This document shows, in pieces, positions 1-7,703 of a DNA stretch of 64,000 bases (its first letter is position 1; each line of letters opens with the position of its first letter). The position numbers and the translations under genes were made by a program. Origin of the DNA: JAZKAR01 sp040389065. Its GTDB lineage: Bacteria > Pseudomonadota > Gammaproteobacteria > Burkholderiales > Casimicrobiaceae. A model generated the notes under the pieces. The model had not been told where the DNA came from, searched no databases, and saw only the letters and a list, made by a program, of their open reading frames with translations. The stretch covers positions 102,860-166,859 of the forward strand of contig JAZKAR010000019.1 in NCBI GenBank assembly GCA_040389065.1. Direction: 5' to 3'.

Positions 1-150
1 AACAGTAGCTATTCGTATAGTGCAAACTATATCTTCTTTAAAATTATTTTTCATTAATTTTTAATTTTCTTATTTAAATTAAATTTGAAATATTAATTTA
101 AGATACAAACATATGAATAAACATCGTTGAAAAATTAATCGTATTTACAC

Positions 151-951
151 CTAAGAAGCAGATAAAAAATCTTTCACGCAGCTAACAAAATCATTTGGAT
201 TCTCAAGATGAACTGCGTGCGCCGCGTTATCTATTTGTGAAGATAATACATTAGGTGGCAATATATCGCTCCAAGTTCCCTGAGGAAATACACTATCATT
301 TTGCCCGTTTAACAGTAATGTTCTTACATGAAACCGATGTAAGTCATGTGTTCGATCAAAGGCGGCAATTGCCTCAACTTGTTTAGCAAATGCTGAAGGC
401 GTTTGTGGATACGGATATTCGATCGCTGCTTGTACAGCTTGATCGACTGCTTGCGGATGATTAAAAAAACTTGGTGACAAAATCCAGAAAAAAAGATTAC
501 GAAACCAGGCTTGTATCTCACTAGCGTTGCGGAGATTTTTGAATGATGATGCCCAATCAGCGAATAATTGGTTATTGCGTTTTGAGTTACATGGTGACGT
601 TGCCACCAAAATGAGGGAATGGAGCCTATCTGGGTAACTTAAAGCAAACTCTTGGGCAATGAAGCCGCCCATTGAGTGACCAAGCAAACTCACTGATGGC
701 AAACCAAGGTGGTCGAAGAGTGCCAAACAATCGTTCGCTATGTTCGGAATTGTAATGGTTTCTTCACTACAACGCGTTCTACCTGCGCCTCGGTTATCAA
801 ATAGTATGGTGCGATAGTCGGCAGCTAGCTCTCCAATAATCGGCAGCCAACTTTGAGAGTCTGAGGCAAGCCCGGCAACCAGGCATAGCGGCGGGCCATT
901 GCCATGGACTTCATAATAAATATCAGCATCTGCAAGAGAAAGAATTGGCAT
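151..951 (-). CDS. alpha/beta hydrolase
   Basis: A 266-residue single-domain alpha/beta hydrolase, predicted cytoplasmic because no signal peptide is visible. The nucleophile elbow GHSMGG places the catalytic serine near residue 93. An acid lies in LLNGQND near residue 218, and the histidine is in the NAAHAVHLENP segment near residue 245. The N-terminal layout (VHGNGPPLCLVAGLASD, then FDNRGAGRT) is that of the epoxide hydrolase / BioH / 3-oxoadipate enol-lactonase branch. The substrate cannot be told from sequence, and no pathway genes lie beside it. It sits downstream of groEL in the same direction but beyond a strong terminator, so it is probably transcribed separately. Family is confident, function is not. 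Confidence 0.85.
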   Translation of the reverse strand: MPILSLADADIYYEVHGNGPPLCLVAGLASDSQSWLPIIGELAADYRTILFDNRGAGRTRCSEETITIPNIANDCLALFDHLGLPSVSLLGHSMGGFIAQEFALSYPDRLHSLILVATSPCNSKRNNQLFADWASSFKNLRNASEIQAWFRNLFFWILSPSFFNHPQAVDQAVQAAIEYPYPQTPSAFAKQVEAIAAFDRTHDLHRFHVRTLLLNGQNDSVFPQGTWSDILPPNVLSSQIDNAAHAVHLENPNDFVSCVKDFLSAS

Positions 952-1143
952 TTATAAGATCATTTAAAGACATTTAAAGGGTTTCTCGGTCAACTTGCAG
1001 CATTATTCGTATTGCAAGTACCTTCAATTTAGCGTATTGGTAACATTTATTATAAAGCCTAAGCATCTTAATTATTTTAGGCACTTATAGCAAAATAAAT
1101 TTTGAAGAATTTCTAGATGGATACTTAAAACTTTTCAATGCGC

Positions 1144-1187
1144 AAAAAACAAAGCGGGCGATAAAATTAAATTTTATCGCCCGCTTT
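1144..1187 (-). terminator. Rho-independent terminator of groESL
   Basis: Positions 1151-1168 and 1170-1187 are perfect 18-bp reverse complements around a single central base. On the minus strand the stem is followed by a GTTTTTT tract at 1144-1150. It lies about 110 bp past the groEL stop, which fits a terminator for the heat-shock operon and separates it from the hydrolase gene. Confidence 0.9.
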
Positions 1188-1297
1188 TAAATACCTAACA
1201 AGGTAAGTAAAGCTGTAATCTTTTAAACTTAGCAGATTAAAAACTTGCAATAACCTACTTAAATTTTAATTCAAGTTCAAGCTTTACTAACGCCCTA

Positions 1298-2941
1298 TTA
1301 CATATCCATACCGCCCATTCCACCCATGCCGCCCATACCGCCACCAAAGTCAGCTTTATCTTCTTTAGGGAACTCAGCAACCATGCAATCTGTGGTTAGC
1401 ATTAAAGAAGCTACTGAAGCAGCATTTTGTAATGCAGTACGTGTTACTTTGGTAGGATCCAAAACACCCATTTCTACCATGTCGCCATACTCGCCTGTAG
1501 CTGCGTTGAAACCAAAGTTACCTTTACCTTCAAGAACTTTGTTAACAACCACAGAAGGCTCGTCACCAGCATTAGCAACGATTTGACGTAAAGGCTCTTC
1601 AATCGCACGCAATACAATTTTAACACCTGCGGCTTGATCAGCATTTTCAGTCTTGATTGCACCTAAGGTTGAACGTGCACGCAATAACGCTACGCCGCCA
1701 CCAGCCACAATACCTTCTTCAACAGCTGCACGTGTAGCATGCAATGCATCTTCAACACGCGCTTTTTTCTCTTTCATTTCAACTTCGGTTGCTGCACCAA
1801 CTTTAATCACAGCAACACCGCCAGCGAGTTTAGCAACACGCTCTTGAAGTTTTTCACGATCGTAATCGCTTGTAGCTTCTTCAGCTTGTTTACGAATTTG
1901 AAGTACACGTGCCTCAATACCAGCTTTTTCGCCAATACCATCAATAATAATGGTGTTTTCTTTACCCACTTCGATGCGTTTAGCTTGACCTAAATCTGTC
2001 AATGTTGCGTTTTCGAGTTTCAAACCTAACTCTTCAGCAATCACGGTACCGCCAGTCAATACAGCGATGTCTTCTAACATAGCTTTACGACGATCACCAA
2101 AACCAGGTGCCTTAACAGCTGTGGTTTTTAAAATACCGCGAATGTTGTTTACAACCAACGTTGCCAATGCTTCGCCATCAACATCTTCAGCAATAATCAA
2201 CAGAGGACGACCTGCTTTAGCAACTTGCTCGAGTACGGGCAAGAGGTCACGAATGTTGGAGATTTTTTTGTCGTGTAAAAGCACAAAGGGGTTATCAAGT
2301 GCAGCAACTTGCTTATCTTGATTGTTGATGAAATAAGGAGAGAGGTAACCACGATCAAATTGCATGCCTTCAACAACATCCAATTCGTTATTCAATGATT
2401 TACCGTCTTCTACAGTAATCACACCTTCTTTACCTACTTTATCCATTGCTTTGGCAATAATTTCGCCAATGTCTGCATCAGAGTTAGCAGAAATGCTGCC
2501 TACTTGAGCAATTTCTTTGTTGGTTGAACAAGGCTTGCTATTTTTTTTGAGTTCTTCTGTTACAGCAATCACGGCTTTATCAATACCACGTTTGATGTCC
2601 ATAGGATTCATACCAGCAGCAACGTATTTCATGCCTTCGGTTACGATTGACTGAGCCAATACGGTAGCAGTTGTTGTACCATCACCAGCAACATCAGAGG
2701 TTTTGGAAGCAACTTCCTTAACCATCTGGGCACCCATATTTTCAAACTTGTCTTTTAGTTCGATTTCTTTAGCAACGGATACACCATCTTTAGTGATGGT
2801 AGGAGCACCAAAAGAGCGCTCTAATACAACGTTACGACCCTTAGGGCCTAAAGTAACTTTAACAGCATTTGCCAATACATTTACACCAGCAACCATACGG
2901 TTACGAGCGCTTTCGCCAAAACGTACATCTTTAGCAGCCAT
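1298..2941 (-). CDS. groEL: 60-kDa chaperonin GroEL
   Basis: The 547-residue protein is full length for GroEL and ends in the typical GGMGGMGGMGGMDM tail. It forms the double-ring ATP-dependent folding chamber in the cytoplasm with GroES. The N-terminus MAAKDVRFGESARNRM, the VTLGPKGRNVVLE segment and the ATP-site GDGTTTATVLA are all intact. The sequence is closest in style to betaproteobacterial GroELs. A good Shine-Dalgarno (AAGGAGT) precedes the ATG. It follows groES by about 160 bp in one operon under the control region at 3477-3532 and is closed by the hairpin at 1144-1187. Confidence 0.98.
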   Translation of the reverse strand: MAAKDVRFGESARNRMVAGVNVLANAVKVTLGPKGRNVVLERSFGAPTITKDGVSVAKEIELKDKFENMGAQMVKEVASKTSDVAGDGTTTATVLAQSIVTEGMKYVAAGMNPMDIKRGIDKAVIAVTEELKKNSKPCSTNKEIAQVGSISANSDADIGEIIAKAMDKVGKEGVITVEDGKSLNNELDVVEGMQFDRGYLSPYFINNQDKQVAALDNPFVLLHDKKISNIRDLLPVLEQVAKAGRPLLIIAEDVDGEALATLVVNNIRGILKTTAVKAPGFGDRRKAMLEDIAVLTGGTVIAEELGLKLENATLTDLGQAKRIEVGKENTIIIDGIGEKAGIEARVLQIRKQAEEATSDYDREKLQERVAKLAGGVAVIKVGAATEVEMKEKKARVEDALHATRAAVEEGIVAGGGVALLRARSTLGAIKTENADQAAGVKIVLRAIEEPLRQIVANAGDEPSVVVNKVLEGKGNFGFNAATGEYGDMVEMGVLDPTKVTRTALQNAASVASLMLTTDCMVAEFPKEDKADFGGGMGGMGGMGGMDM

Positions 2942-3100
2942 CTGAAAACTCCTTCAATTCTATTAAACGCTCACTAAATGTTTATGAGCCTACAACTAAG
3001 CGATTTGAGCTTTAGGTTTTTAGTTTTTTTTTATTTCAAAGCCAACTGAAAACACATCTAAAGCTTTTAAACTGTTTTAACTTTGCGCTCACGCAAATAA

Positions 3101-3394
3101 TTAAGCAGCTTCTACAACGCCTAAAATATCTTCTTCGCGAACTACTAATAGCTCTTGGCCGTCAACCTTAACGGTTTGACCTGCATATTTACCAAAAAGA
3201 ACGCGATCGCCTGCTTTAACTTGAATTGCACGGATACCGCCATCTTCGAGGAGCTTACCAGTACCTACCGCAATAACTTCACCTTGATCAGGTTTTTCAG
3301 CTGCCGAGTCAGGAATCACGATACCTGAGGCGGTCTTACGTTCTTCATCAAGACGTTTAATAATTACGCGGTCGTGCAAAGGACGGATTTTCAT
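3101..3394 (-). CDS. groES: 10-kDa co-chaperonin GroES
   Basis: A 97-residue co-chaperonin that caps the GroEL ring. It starts MKIRPLHDRVIIKR, contains the mobile-loop region ERKTASGIVIPDSAAEKP and the VLFGKYAGQTVKVDG barrel segment, and has the usual family length. The start is supported by AAGGAGAG eight bases upstream of the ATG. It is the first gene of the groESL operon. A CIRCE operator and a sigma-32-like promoter lie about 80-140 bp upstream. Confidence 0.98.
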   Translation of the reverse strand: MKIRPLHDRVIIKRLDEERKTASGIVIPDSAAEKPDQGEVIAVGTGKLLEDGGIRAIQVKAGDRVLFGKYAGQTVKVDGQELLVVREEDILGVVEAA

Positions 3395-3476
3395 AGGACA
3401 AACTCTCCTTGGTTATAAAATATTCATGTAGCCAGAAAGTTCTAGCTATTTTAAATTAAAGGGGCTTGCCAATGAA

Positions 3477-3503
3477 TTAGCACTCTTCCCCTACGAGTGC
3501 TAA
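3477..3503 (-). promoter_or_regulatory. CIRCE operator (HrcA binding site)
   Basis: A perfect consensus CIRCE element, TTAGCACTC-N9-GAGTGCTAA, lies upstream of groES. CIRCE is the binding site of the heat-shock repressor HrcA, so groESL is expected to be HrcA-repressed. hrcA itself is not in this window. Confidence 0.96.
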
Positions 3504-3532
3504 TAATAGGGGCTAGCTGTCAGTTTTTCAAG
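3504..3532 (-). promoter_or_regulatory. probable sigma-32 (RpoH) promoter of groESL
   Basis: On the minus strand CTTGAA (3527-3532) is followed after 14 bases by CCCCTATTA (3504-3512). This matches the sigma-32 consensus CTTGAA / CCCCATnT with allowed spacing. The -10 element directly abuts the CIRCE operator, so a bound HrcA would cover the transcription start. The promoter assignment rests on consensus matching only. Confidence 0.75.
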
Positions 3533-3721
3533 GGGGAAGCTCAATAAAAGTTTTTTTTGGAATAAGCTTTGCAGATATTTGAGCGTTTTGGGGCTGATTA
3601 TGCAGGTAAAATAAACGTGGGCCGAACTGAATTCTTATGGCATGTTGCCGTGTTACGTTAGCCAATTCGTACTTAATTTGTGACTATGCATATTTTTTGC
3701 TTATCTTAACTCTCTCCCTAG

Positions 3722-3905
3722 AGCTAATGTAGGCACACTTCTTTTTTGATCCCTTCTGCCCTCGAGAGAGAAGGATAAAATGAGGGGGGGGGTGGATTAT
3801 CTAAAACATTGCTTTACCTATAAGGCATTTATAAATTAAAGGTAAAAAATATTTTAGGTGGTTTATTTACCAGCCCCCTCCCCCTAGCCATCGAGGGGCA
3901 AGGAA
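3722..3905. repeat. degenerate intergenic repeat, G/C-run rich
   Basis: The 3533-3977 gap holds no gene. Within it, pyrimidine/purine-rich blocks (CTCTCCCTAGAG, CCCTCGAGAGAGAAGG, a run of nine G at 3784-3792, CCAGCCCCCTCCCCCTAGCC) form imperfect inverted pieces. A related block (GGAGAGGGCTAGGGTAAGAGGGCTGG plus TAAATAAACC) recurs near 27975-28020. This suggests a third dispersed repeat family, but with only two poor copies here the call is tentative. Confidence 0.4.
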
Positions 3906-3977
3906 ATAAAATCAAGTAGTTGGCAAGATATATGCACCGATTAGCCCTAAAGGAAAGAGCTAAATCAAATAAATGAT

Positions 3978-4430
3978 TTATTTTTTAGGCGCAAAAAGTG
4001 GAAGATATTTAGCATATCCTTCCGCTTCTAATCGCTCAACCGGTATAAAACGCATTGATGCAGAATTCATACAATAGCGCTGGCCTGTCGGTTTCGGCCC
4101 ATCATTAAACACATGGCCTAAATGTGAATCTGCATGTTTAGAACGCACCTCTGTTCGCGTTGCACCTAAACTCTGGTCAGTTTTTGTTGCGATATTGGCA
4201 GGCTCTAAGGGTTTAGTAAAACTAGGCCACCCTGTACCTGAATCATATTTATCCAACGAACTAAACAGTACTTCTCCCGAGACAACATCTACATAAATTC
4301 CTGCTTTTTTGTTATCCCAGTAGGCATTTGAAAAGGGTCTTTCTGTACCTTCATGCTGAGTCACCTGGTATTGCTCGTGACTTAGCTTTTGTTTGAGTAC
4401 TGCATCAACAGGTTTAATATAATCAGCCAT
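3978..4430 (-). CDS. msrB: peptide methionine-R-sulfoxide reductase MsrB
   Basis: A 150-residue MsrB domain that reduces methionine-R-sulfoxide in oxidised proteins. It carries GWPSF, HLGHVFNDGP and the catalytic RYCMNSAS motif. The two CxxC zinc pairs of the E. coli type are absent (the first site reads VDVVSGE, the second KHADSHLGH). The usual resolving cysteine in DSGCGWPSF is threonine here (DSGTGWPSF), so the protein has one cysteine only, the catalytic one. Turnover would then need direct reduction of the sulfenic acid by thioredoxin or another thiol. No signal peptide is visible. It is a single gene located between groES and valS on the minus strand. Confidence 0.95.
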   Translation of the reverse strand: MADYIKPVDAVLKQKLSHEQYQVTQHEGTERPFSNAYWDNKKAGIYVDVVSGEVLFSSLDKYDSGTGWPSFTKPLEPANIATKTDQSLGATRTEVRSKHADSHLGHVFNDGPKPTGQRYCMNSASMRFIPVERLEAEGYAKYLPLFAPKK

Positions 4431-4493
4431 GATTATTGCTCCTTCCTTTGAAGTGAGGTGTGTTACATGCTTTGTATGTGCTTTATGTAGGCG

Positions 4494-7295
4494 TTAAATA
4501 CTCAGACTTTGCTCTTTCTGTTTTAAAAAAGCCGCTCGCTTTTCTTCCAATACAATCACTCTTGCTTTGGATTGTTCAACTAAATGGGCGGGCGCTCTTT
4601 CAACAAATTGAGGATTACCCAACTGCCCTATTAAACGAGCCAACTCGGGTTCAATTTTTGCCAATTCACCTTCAATTCGCTGCTGCTCCTTAACAGGATC
4701 AAGCTCAATATGCAGCATAAAGCTCATGGTTCCTAAATGTTGCACGGGTGCTTGTGTCACTGGTAATTCTTCGACTACATTCAGCTCACTTATTTTGGCT
4801 AGCGGCATTAAATAAGGTGCCCATTCCTTTAATAATGCTTCATCACCTTTAACAATGAGAGGTACTTTTTGAGCAGGGCTTAACTGCATATCACTACGCA
4901 GCGTGCGGCACGCATTAATTAAGGCCTGAAATTGCTCCATAGCAGCTACCGATTTTTGATCAAGTCGGCTTGCATCAGGCAATGGCCAGGAGGCCTGCGC
5001 AATAAATTCAGTGAGTTTTCTACCTGCCAAGGGTGCTACCGTTTGCCATAGCTCTTCGGTAATAAACGGCATAATAGGATGCATTAATCGCAGCACCACT
5101 TCTAACACGCGCAACAAAGTACGGCGTGTACCGCGTTGCACAGCCTCGTTACCCTGTTGTAACTGAACTTTTGTCAGCTCAAGATACCAATCGCAATAAT
5201 CACTCCATACAAACTCATATAAGGCCTGGGCAGCCAAATCAAAACGGTAATTATCAAAATGGGTAGCTACATGCGCTTCAAGCTCTTGCAAACGGCTAAT
5301 AATCCAACGATCTACAAAGCTTAATTCCACTATGGCCTGTACATTGACACCACAATCTTTGTCTTGCGTGTTCATCAACACAAAACGAGTGGCATTCCAC
5401 AATTTATTACAAAAATTACGGTAACCCTGGCAGCGCTTTTGGTCAAAATTAATGCTACGCCCTAAGCTAGCTAAACTGGCAAAGGTAAAACGCAATGCAT
5501 CAGCCCCATAGGCAGGAATACCCTCAGGAAACTCTTTTTCAGTTTTTGTTGCAATTTGAGGCGCTTTTTCAGGGCGGCGTAAGCCTGTTGTTCGCTTTTT
5601 CAACAGCTCAGGCAAAGGAATGCCATCAATCAGATCAACTGGGTCAAGCGTATTCCCCTCTGACTTACTCATTTTTTTGCCTTCGGCATCACGTACTAAA
5701 CCATGTACGTAGACATCTTTAAAAGGCACTTTGCCGGTAAAGTGAGTGGTCATCATAATCATTCGGGCAACCCAAAAGAAAATGATATCAAAACCTGTCA
5801 CCAATACTGAAGAAGGTAAAAAAGCGTTGAACTCAGGGGTTTCTTTAGGCCAACCTACTGTAGAAAAAGGAAATAGCGCGGCTGAAAACCAGGTATCAAG
5901 CACATCTTCATCACGTTTAAGCGTTCCTTTATAGCCTGCTGCTTTTGCTTTTTCGTAGGCAGCCGCTTCGGTTTGCGCAACAAAAATCTCGCCTGCTTCA
6001 CCATACCAGGCAGGAATCTGATGCCCCCACCACAATTGGCGTGAAATACACCAGTCTTGAATATTATTGAGCCATTGATTGTAGGTATTCACCCATTGTT
6101 CAGGATAAAACTTTACTTCTCCACTGCTAACTACATCCTTAGCTTTTTGCGTAATGCTTTTACCTGTTTTTTCGTCGGCCTTGCTCATGGCAACAAACCA
6201 CTGGTCTGTTAGCATCGGCTCAATGACAGCGCCTGTACGGTCGCCGCGGGGAACCATTAATTTATGGGGTTTAACGCTCTCTAAAAACCCTTCAGCCTCT
6301 AAATCAGCGACCACTGCCTTACGTGCTGCAAAACGATCTTGGCCTTGATATTTTTCTGGAGATTCTTCATTGATTTTTGCATCTAAGGTCAAAATACTGA
6401 TTTGTGCTAAGCCATGACGCTGCCCAACTGCGTAATCATTAAAATCATGCGCAGGGGTAACTTTTACTACGCCTGTACCAAATTCTTTATCTACATAATC
6501 ATCTGCAATAATCGGAATCTGGCGGTTACATAAAGGCAAGGTAACGGATTTTCCGATTAAATGCTGATAACGTTCATCTTCAGGATGTACCATCACTGCC
6601 ACATCGCCCAGCATAGTTTCAGGGCGCGTTGTAGCCACTACCAGATGGGTTAATCCCTTTACCGCATCGGTTTCTACTAGCGGATAACGAATATGCCAGA
6701 GACTGCCGTCTTCTTCCTCGCTGACGACTTCAAGATCAGACACGGCGGTTCCCAATACGGGATCCCAATTTACTAGCCGCTTACCGCGATAAATTAAATT
6801 TTCTTCATACAGGCGAACGAATACTTCTGTAACTGTTTGTGACAGGTTATCGTCCATCGTAAAATATTCGCGGCTCCAATCGCAGGAGGAACCCAAGCGC
6901 TTCATTTGCCCTGTGATGGTGGAACCTGAATGCTTTTTCCATTCCCATACTTTTTCGACAAACCCTGCCCGCCCTAAATCATGGCGAGATACCCCTTGAT
7001 CAGCCAGTTGGCGCTCAACGACAATTTGCGTAGCAATACCAGCGTGATCGGTACCGGGTAACCACAAAGTGTTATCACCTTTCATACGGTGGTAACGAAT
7101 TAAACCATCCATAATCGTTTGGTTAAACGCATGCCCCATGTGCAAGGTTCCCGTTACATTAGGAGGGGGCAATTGAATACAGTACGCGGGTTGATCAGTT
7201 GCCATGGAAGGCTTAAATGTGCCGGCATCCGCCCAGCGCTCATACCATTGGCCTTCAATTTCAAGGGGTTCAAAGCTTTTAGCGAGTTCAGTCAT
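4494..7295 (-). CDS. valS: valyl-tRNA synthetase
   Basis: A class I aminoacyl-tRNA synthetase charging tRNA-Val. The HIGH-type signature is HMGH in the PPPNVTGTLHMGHAFN segment near residue 50, and the KMSKS loop is KKMSKSEGNTLDP. The CP1 editing domain lies between them (ATTRPETMLGDVAVMVHPED), and the C-terminal coiled-coil arm (KEQQRIEGELAKIEPELARL) is present. The length is normal for the family. I start it at the ATG at 7295 (MTELAKSFEP); a TTG five codons upstream is the alternative, and neither has a clear Shine-Dalgarno. Confidence 0.97.
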   Translation of the reverse strand: MTELAKSFEPLEIEGQWYERWADAGTFKPSMATDQPAYCIQLPPPNVTGTLHMGHAFNQTIMDGLIRYHRMKGDNTLWLPGTDHAGIATQIVVERQLADQGVSRHDLGRAGFVEKVWEWKKHSGSTITGQMKRLGSSCDWSREYFTMDDNLSQTVTEVFVRLYEENLIYRGKRLVNWDPVLGTAVSDLEVVSEEEDGSLWHIRYPLVETDAVKGLTHLVVATTRPETMLGDVAVMVHPEDERYQHLIGKSVTLPLCNRQIPIIADDYVDKEFGTGVVKVTPAHDFNDYAVGQRHGLAQISILTLDAKINEESPEKYQGQDRFAARKAVVADLEAEGFLESVKPHKLMVPRGDRTGAVIEPMLTDQWFVAMSKADEKTGKSITQKAKDVVSSGEVKFYPEQWVNTYNQWLNNIQDWCISRQLWWGHQIPAWYGEAGEIFVAQTEAAAYEKAKAAGYKGTLKRDEDVLDTWFSAALFPFSTVGWPKETPEFNAFLPSSVLVTGFDIIFFWVARMIMMTTHFTGKVPFKDVYVHGLVRDAEGKKMSKSEGNTLDPVDLIDGIPLPELLKKRTTGLRRPEKAPQIATKTEKEFPEGIPAYGADALRFTFASLASLGRSINFDQKRCQGYRNFCNKLWNATRFVLMNTQDKDCGVNVQAIVELSFVDRWIISRLQELEAHVATHFDNYRFDLAAQALYEFVWSDYCDWYLELTKVQLQQGNEAVQRGTRRTLLRVLEVVLRLMHPIMPFITEELWQTVAPLAGRKLTEFIAQASWPLPDASRLDQKSVAAMEQFQALINACRTLRSDMQLSPAQKVPLIVKGDEALLKEWAPYLMPLAKISELNVVEELPVTQAPVQHLGTMSFMLHIELDPVKEQQRIEGELAKIEPELARLIGQLGNPQFVERAPAHLVEQSKARVIVLEEKRAAFLKQKEQSLSI

Positions 7296-7703
7296 AGTAT
7301 ATGTAAGCAAGCAGGCAAAGAACGCCAGTATATCAGGGGTAGAGAGGTTGTTTCAGGAGTTTATAAAAGCTTTTGATAAGAAGCATCGGCTTAGTTCTGA
7401 ACGTTCATATTTTTCTTGTCGATAAAATACTCCATCTATAAGCTAATATTGACTCCATCAGCCACGTAGTACATTAAACACTTTATGTTTGACGTTTCGA
7501 TAAAAATGCTCATTAAATACAAACAGATAAAAATGAAGACACTCAAGGGATGTCTTTTGTATTTATATAATTTATTGTTTTTTCTGAGTTTAGTTCTTAG
7601 ACTGCAATTTATTCGCCAGATCGCGTTCAATGCAAGTGATCTCAAAAGTTAACAATGCGATCACTTACATAGCGATAACCCTTTAAAGGCTACTAAGACT
7701 CTA
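7296..7703. other. intergenic region between mutS and valS
   Basis: About 400 bp with no convincing gene. The only structure seen is a weak 8-bp inverted pair (AAGTGATC ... GATCACTT) around 7635-7667, just past the mutS stop. It might be a poor terminator, but no T-tract follows. Confidence 0.4.

Noticed and set aside
1326..2321. Open frames on the plus strand opposite groEL
   Set aside because: They are antisense shadows of a highly conserved gene with strong codon bias and have no ribosome sites or family matches.
7436..7645. 69-codon frame between valS and mutS
   Set aside because: AT-rich, no Shine-Dalgarno, no recognisable motif; looks like chance.
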